A stretch of 64,000 bases of DNA from Costertonia aggregata (lineage in GTDB: Bacteria > Bacteroidota > Bacteroidia > Flavobacteriales > Flavobacteriaceae). A program made the position numbers and the translations under genes. The first letter of the stretch is position 1. The number at the start of each line of letters is the position of its first letter. Location: NCBI RefSeq assembly GCF_013402795.1, contig NZ_CP058595.1:531501-595500 (forward strand). The letters are read 5' to 3'. Positions 60,434 to 64,000 of this stretch are shown here, piece after piece. The notes below the pieces were generated by a model. That model was not told where the DNA came from, did no database searches, and saw only the letters and a list, made by a program, of their open reading frames with translations.

Positions 60434-61966
60434 ATGAAAAAGTTAAGATTAGTATTGGGCGATCAACTCAACCAAAAACATTCTTGGTTCAATGAGACCA
60501 ATGATGATGTAACATATTTAATGGCCGAAATGCGCCAGGAAACCGATTATGTAAAACATCATATCCAAAAAGTGGTCGCTTTTTTTGAGTCCATGCGAAA
60601 CTTTTCCAAAGAACTACAGGAAAAAGGACATCAATTTATCTACTTGAACATTACAGATGAAAACAATCCGCATGATTTGGAAAAAATCATAAAAACCTAT
60701 ATTGGGGAAACCGGTGCAGAAAAATTTGAATACCAATGGCCAGACGAATATCGGTTGGATGAACAATTAAAAGCTATCTCTGAAAACCTGACCATAGAAA
60801 GCGCAGCAGTTGATTCCGAACATTTTTACACCTCTAGGTATGAGTTGAAAAACTTTTTTTCTGGAAAAAAGCAGCTCATCATGGAAAACTTTTATCGCAT
60901 GATGCGCAAAAAACATGATGTTATGATGGTCAATGATCAGCCCGATGGCGGTAAATGGAATTTTGACCACAGCAATCGCAAAAAATGGAAAGGAGAACCT
61001 AAAATTCCACACGAAAGGGGCTTTAGAAAAAACGTTGAAAAAACAATTGAAGACATCAAAAAGGCGGGCGTAGAGACGTTCGGCACTATTGAACCCGATA
61101 ATTTTAACTGGCCAACATCAAGGGCGGATTGTTTATCGGTCTTGAACTATTTCTGCAAAAATCTATTGGTACATTTCGGGGACTATCAAGATGCCATGCA
61201 TACGGATGAAAAATTTCTATTTCACTCCAGGGTTTCATTTGCCATGAACAGCAAAATACTCTCACCAAAAGAGGTCATCATCAAAGTATTGGACCATTAT
61301 TATGAAAATACCGAGGAAATAGACATATCACAGGTAGAAGGCTTTATACGCCAAATTTTAGGATGGCGCGAATATATGCGGGGCATTTATTGGAAAGAAA
61401 TGCCAAACTATTCAAAATTGAACGAGCTGGACAACCATAACGAACTGCCTGATTTCTTTTGGACGGGTGATACCAAAATGAACTGCTTAAAACATTCCGT
61501 AGGCCAAAGCTTGAACGAGGCCTATGCGCATCACATACAGCGTTTAATGATAATCGGCAATTATGCCTTGCTTACCCAAATTCATCCCGATGAAGTTGAC
61601 AAATGGTATTTGGGCGTGTATATTGATGCCATTGAATGGGTAGAAATCACCAATACCCGTGGCATGAGCCAGTTTGCCGACGGTGGCATTGTGGCTACCA
61701 AACCTTACGTAAGCAGTGCCAACTATATTAATAAAATGGGGAACTACTGTAGCGATTGTTCCTATTCACACACTAAAAAACTGGGAGAGAATGCTTGCCC
61801 TTTCAATGCCCTATATTGGAATTTCCTCGATGAAAAAAAGGAACATTTCAAGAACAACAACCGCATGGCCATGATGATGAACCTTTTAAACAAAAAGGAC
61901 AAAAAAGAACTGGCCGATTTAAAGGAACGCGCACGAGAGATAATTGAAAATCCCGAAAAATACTAG
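60434..61966 (+). CDS. FeS-type bacterial (6-4) photolyase / CryPro
   Basis: This 510-residue protein begins KKLRLVLGDQLNQKHSW, the DUF523/PhrB-type start. Four cysteines, C351, C439, C442 and C455 (in MNCLKH, NYCSDCSYS and NACPF), have the spacing of the 4Fe-4S ligands in Agrobacterium PhrB (C350/C438/C441/C454), and the YAHHIQRLM region supplies the His of the 6-4 site. The family uses FAD plus a ribolumazine antenna to repair (6-4) photoproducts. It begins directly at the base after the Cry-DASH stop, so the two lesion types are covered by one transcript. A dispersed repeat follows. Confidence 0.95.
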   Translation: MKKLRLVLGDQLNQKHSWFNETNDDVTYLMAEMRQETDYVKHHIQKVVAFFESMRNFSKELQEKGHQFIYLNITDENNPHDLEKIIKTYIGETGAEKFEYQWPDEYRLDEQLKAISENLTIESAAVDSEHFYTSRYELKNFFSGKKQLIMENFYRMMRKKHDVMMVNDQPDGGKWNFDHSNRKKWKGEPKIPHERGFRKNVEKTIEDIKKAGVETFGTIEPDNFNWPTSRADCLSVLNYFCKNLLVHFGDYQDAMHTDEKFLFHSRVSFAMNSKILSPKEVIIKVLDHYYENTEEIDISQVEGFIRQILGWREYMRGIYWKEMPNYSKLNELDNHNELPDFFWTGDTKMNCLKHSVGQSLNEAYAHHIQRLMIIGNYALLTQIHPDEVDKWYLGVYIDAIEWVEITNTRGMSQFADGGIVATKPYVSSANYINKMGNYCSDCSYSHTKKLGENACPFNALYWNFLDEKKEHFKNNNRMAMMMNLLNKKDKKELADLKERAREIIENPEKY

Positions 61967-62215
61967 TATGACCCATTTTATATTTTGATGAAATTCTGTC
62001 AATTCGAGTGAATTCCAAGATTGAAACGGATAAGAATTTTGACCAAAAAATTGTTCTCAACAGCTCCACCGAGCTGAGCCGAAGTACGATTTTTCACCTC
62101 TCAAAATGCACAATGGGTTAGTTTAATATTTTTTTAACGTAAGGCCATAATCCTTACTGCTACTTTAACCCGTAAATAAAGGGAACATTCCGCGAGAGCG
62201 TCTATATATATTCAA
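61967..62215. other. Intergenic region with a degenerate dispersed repeat
   Basis: The first part is the repeat at 61980-62090; the rest, up to the clpP terminator, shows no ORF, RNA or other structure. Confidence 0.5.
61980..62090 (+). repeat. Dispersed intergenic repeat, copy B
   Basis: Aligns with copy A at 48628-48735 from ATATTTTGATGAAA through GTCAATTCGAGTGA and GATTGAAACGGATAA to TTGTTCTC. It continues into CACCGAGCTGAGCCGAAGTA, which resembles a second common flavobacterial intergenic word. It lies directly after the photolyase operon. Confidence 0.65.
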
Positions 62216-62253
62216 AAAAAATCCTTCATATTAGGTTTATGAAGGATTTTTTC
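62216..62253. terminator. Terminator of the clpP-like gene
   Basis: AAAATCCTTCATA (62218-62230) / TATGAAGGATTTT (62238-62250), a 13-bp perfect stem with T-runs on both sides, 20 bp beyond the clpP stop (minus strand). It can work in either direction. Confidence 0.88.
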
Positions 62254-62271
62254 TGTTTAGGATTGTAGTGC

Positions 62272-62820
62272 TCATTCCAATATACCATCTACGATACCGT
62301 ATGTAATCGATTCTTCTGCGTTCATCCAATAGTCGCGGTCAAAGTCCTTCAGGACCTTTTCAAATTTTTGTCCGCAGTTATCCGCCAAAATCTGTGCACT
62401 CAATTCTTTGGTCTTTATGATTTCCTTGGCTTGAATTTCAATATTGGAAGCCTGCCCTCTTGCACCCCCGCTGGGTTGGTGAATCATAACTTGGGCGTGC
62501 GGTTGGATAAAACGTCTTCCTTTTTTTCCTACAGATAACAATATGGATCCCATTGAGGCCGCTAAGCCGGTACAAATCGTAGAAACAGGACTTTTTAATG
62601 ATTTTATGGTATCGTACATCGCAAAACCAGAAGTAACGTAACCTCCCGGGCTATTAATGAACAATTGTATTTCCTTATTGTTTTGCATATCCAAATACAG
62701 CAAACGGTCTATTACATGCTTGGCCGAACCGTCATCTACCATTCCCCATAAAAATACCTTTCTTTCCTCAAGTAATTTTTCGTCGATCGCTTCTTGAACT
62801 TTTCCTTTTTTTGAACTCAT
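62272..62820 (-). CDS. clpP: ATP-dependent Clp protease proteolytic subunit-like
   Basis: This 182-residue serine protease has the ClpP fold and triad: Ser89 in GLAASMGSILL, His114 in VMIHQPSGG and Asp163 in FDRDYWMNAEES. FINSPGGYVTSGFAMYDTI (about 54-72) is the substrate-side strand. It lacks the N-terminal propeptide of canonical ClpP and begins with a Lys-rich MSSKKGKVQE. It may be a second ClpP paralogue, since no tig or clpX is adjacent. A minus-strand TATTTTTG box at 62843-62850 is its likely promoter. Confidence 0.93.
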   Translation of the reverse strand: MSSKKGKVQEAIDEKLLEERKVFLWGMVDDGSAKHVIDRLLYLDMQNNKEIQLFINSPGGYVTSGFAMYDTIKSLKSPVSTICTGLAASMGSILLSVGKKGRRFIQPHAQVMIHQPSGGARGQASNIEIQAKEIIKTKELSAQILADNCGQKFEKVLKDFDRDYWMNAEESITYGIVDGILE

Positions 62821-62842
62821 TTTTTTATTGCTTATTGAACTT

Positions 62843-62850
62843 CAAAAATA
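62843..62850 (-). promoter_or_regulatory. Putative clpP promoter -7 box
   Basis: Minus-strand TATTTTTG, exact TAnnTTTG, 22 bp upstream of the clpP ATG. Confidence 0.55.
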
Positions 62851-62916
62851 CTTAAATTATCGGGAATTATAATCTGGATAAATCCATCGATTTTAAATTA
62901 TCCATATGAAACCGTT

Positions 62917-62924
62917 TATCTTTG
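62917..62924 (+). promoter_or_regulatory. Putative -7 box of the DUF6503 gene
   Basis: TATCTTTG, exact TAnnTTTG, 16 bp before the ATG at 62941. Confidence 0.55.
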
Positions 62925-62940
62925 TACAAAACCGATAAAA

Positions 62941-63618
62941 ATGAAAAAAATCACACTTTTGTGCATCGTAATCGCAATAACCACATCTAGCTTTATAATT
63001 TCCGACATAGCCAACAAAACCGATATTCAGGAAACCTCTACTTTAGAAAAAATAGCCAATGCCCACGGTTTTCAAAATTGGGACAACGTGTCAGAAATCA
63101 AGTTCACTTTCAATGTGGATAGGGATACAACCCACTTTGAGCGTTCCTGGATTTGGGAAACTGACCACAACGATATCACGGCCATTACCGCTGACAAGAC
63201 CTTGAGGTATAATTGGTCAAATATGGACAGTACCGCCTACAAGACCAATGGTAGCTTTATAAACGATAAATACTGGTTGCTTACCCCGTATCAATTGATA
63301 TGGGATTCGGATAACATATCGCACACACATCATGTTTCGAGCACAGCACCAATCAGTAAAAAAACGATGCAAAAATTGACCATTGTTTACGGTTCTGAAG
63401 GCGGCTATACCCCTGGTGATGCCTACGACTTTTATTTTGGGGACGATTATATCATTAAAGAATGGGTTTTTAGAAAGGGAAATCAACCGCAGCCCTCAAT
63501 GACCACTACCTTTGAAGATTATAGGGAAATAAGCGGACTAAAAATACCTACCATGCACAAAAATGCCGAAGGTAGTTTTAAACTATATTTTACCGGCTTG
63601 GACGTTAAAACCAAATAA
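62941..63618 (+). CDS. DUF6503 family secreted protein
   Basis: This 225-residue protein has a Sec signal peptide (KKITLLCIVIAITTSSFII) and the DUF6503-like mature part: IANAHGFQNWDNVSEIKFTF (about 42-61), ERSWIWETDHNDIT, NDKYWLLTPYQLIWD and GLKIPTMHKN near the end. The alternating strands and Trp/His-rich pattern look like a lipoprotein-carrier-type beta-barrel (LolA/LolB-like), but this is an impression only. It has no lipobox. It has its own promoter box and stands alone between the clpP-like and MFS genes. The function is unknown. Confidence 0.78.
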   Translation: MKKITLLCIVIAITTSSFIISDIANKTDIQETSTLEKIANAHGFQNWDNVSEIKFTFNVDRDTTHFERSWIWETDHNDITAITADKTLRYNWSNMDSTAYKTNGSFINDKYWLLTPYQLIWDSDNISHTHHVSSTAPISKKTMQKLTIVYGSEGGYTPGDAYDFYFGDDYIIKEWVFRKGNQPQPSMTTTFEDYREISGLKIPTMHKNAEGSFKLYFTGLDVKTK

Positions 63619-63628
63619 ACCTAAGATT

Positions 63629-64000
63629 TTATTTTTTTCGTTTCAATAAAAAAGTGGCTACCAGAATAAAAAAGGCACATGCCAAGAGCACTACGAACGA
63701 GGCTTTTAGTGACCATACATCGGCCAAGAACCCTAAAATGGGCGGAGCGCATAAAAAACCTGCATAACCTGTACCTGCGATAAAAGAAACCCCTTGCGAG
63801 GAGTCCACTCCTTTCATATTCCCCCCTATTCTAAAATTTTCCGGTATCATAACGGAGAAACCCAATCCGGCAAGTGCAAAACCTATAATGGCCAAATAGG
63901 TACCTTCGAACAGCACAAAAATATAACCGCTGATTACCAATAACGCACCCAACGCTATCATTTTTATAGAGCCGATTTTTGAACTAATACCGTCGCCCAA
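63629..64000 (-). CDS. MFS transporter, C-terminal part, truncated by window edge
   Basis: The minus-strand frame is open to the window edge and ends at 63629 (about 124 codons). It holds four hydrophobic helices (about 13-31, 35-52, 71-92 and 97-117 of the visible part) with Gly-rich packing motifs (GFALAGLGFSVMIPE, GTGYAGFLCAPPILGFLAD), typical of the last helices of a major facilitator. KRKK is the cytoplasmic tail. The substrate cannot be predicted. The N-terminal two thirds lie outside the window. Confidence 0.85.
   Translation of the reverse strand: MGDGISSKIGSIKMIALGALLVISGYIFVLFEGTYLAIIGFALAGLGFSVMIPENFRIGGNMKGVDSSQGVSFIAGTGYAGFLCAPPILGFLADVWSLKASFVVLLACAFFILVATFLLKRKK

Noticed and set aside
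1-64000. Phage, insertion sequence, CRISPR, toxin-antitoxin or defence island
   Set aside because: No transposase, integrase, direct-repeat array or known defence domain is present; gene content is core-like throughout.

Overview
The window looks like a chromosomal segment of a marine-type member of the Flavobacteriaceae (Bacteroidetes). The evidence is an AT-rich composition, many close matches to the Bacteroidetes -7 promoter box TAnnTTTG, and family markers such as ribosomal protein THX, DUF2851, DUF1573, DUF6503, a Bacteroidetes-style LpxK, Cry-DASH plus FeS-type photolyases, and a kynurenine 3-monooxygenase. Species cannot be named from sequence alone. Almost everything is core or conserved accessory genome. 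I see no phage, transposon, CRISPR array, rRNA or tRNA.

Layout. 1-2.4 kb: minus-strand group (truncated K+ channel, PspC, DUF2851) and a rhodanese. 2.4-5.1 kb: DUF1501/DUF1800 pair, divergent from a MarR-nitroreductase-YceI group (5.2-6.9 kb), with a palindromic operator over the marR promoter. 6.9-13.6 kb: complete trpEGDCFBA operon preceded by an 18-residue leader peptide with three tandem Trp codons and mutually exclusive RNA hairpins, a textbook-style ribosome-mediated attenuator. 13.6-17.4 kb: secreted M20 peptidase and a six-repeat lipoprotein. 17.5-25.4 kb: ppc, a uracil-DNA-glycosylase-like gene, ribosomal protein THX (42 aa), yaaA, an RluA-type pseudouridine synthase, a PASTA protein, ddl and coaD. 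25.6-27.8 kb: soluble PAS kinase plus single-domain response regulator. 27.9-32.1 kb: M14 peptidase, NUDIX, pyrE, SRPBCC protein and birA.

32.2-37.1 kb: rsfS-ftsH-LUD-cdsA-psd-acbP, linking ribosome silencing, membrane proteolysis and phospholipid synthesis. 37.1-39.2 kb: small membrane and hypothetical genes. 39.2-46.2 kb: valS, DUF1573, aspartyl protease/PDZ, aminotransferase and murB. 46.4-48.6 kb: two ECF sigma genes, one with an anti-sigma factor, flanking a small Cys-containing membrane protein. 48.9-53.1 kb: lipA, gap and a hybrid kinase overlapping gap. 53.1-58.2 kb: lpxK, NIF3, a coiled-coil 'zinc ribbon' protein without cysteines, DUF4174, DUF2834 and kmo. 58.3-62 kb: flavin reductase, DUF2256, Cry-DASH and FeS photolyase. 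62-64 kb: clpP-like gene, DUF6503 and a truncated MFS transporter.

The most noteworthy items are the trp attenuator (possibly on a leaderless transcript), the alternating-cysteine repeat lipoprotein, the photolyase operon with its own flavin reductase, the gap-kinase coupling behind a terminator, and two degenerate copies of a dispersed intergenic repeat. I do not see a clearly new multi-gene defence or biosynthetic system.
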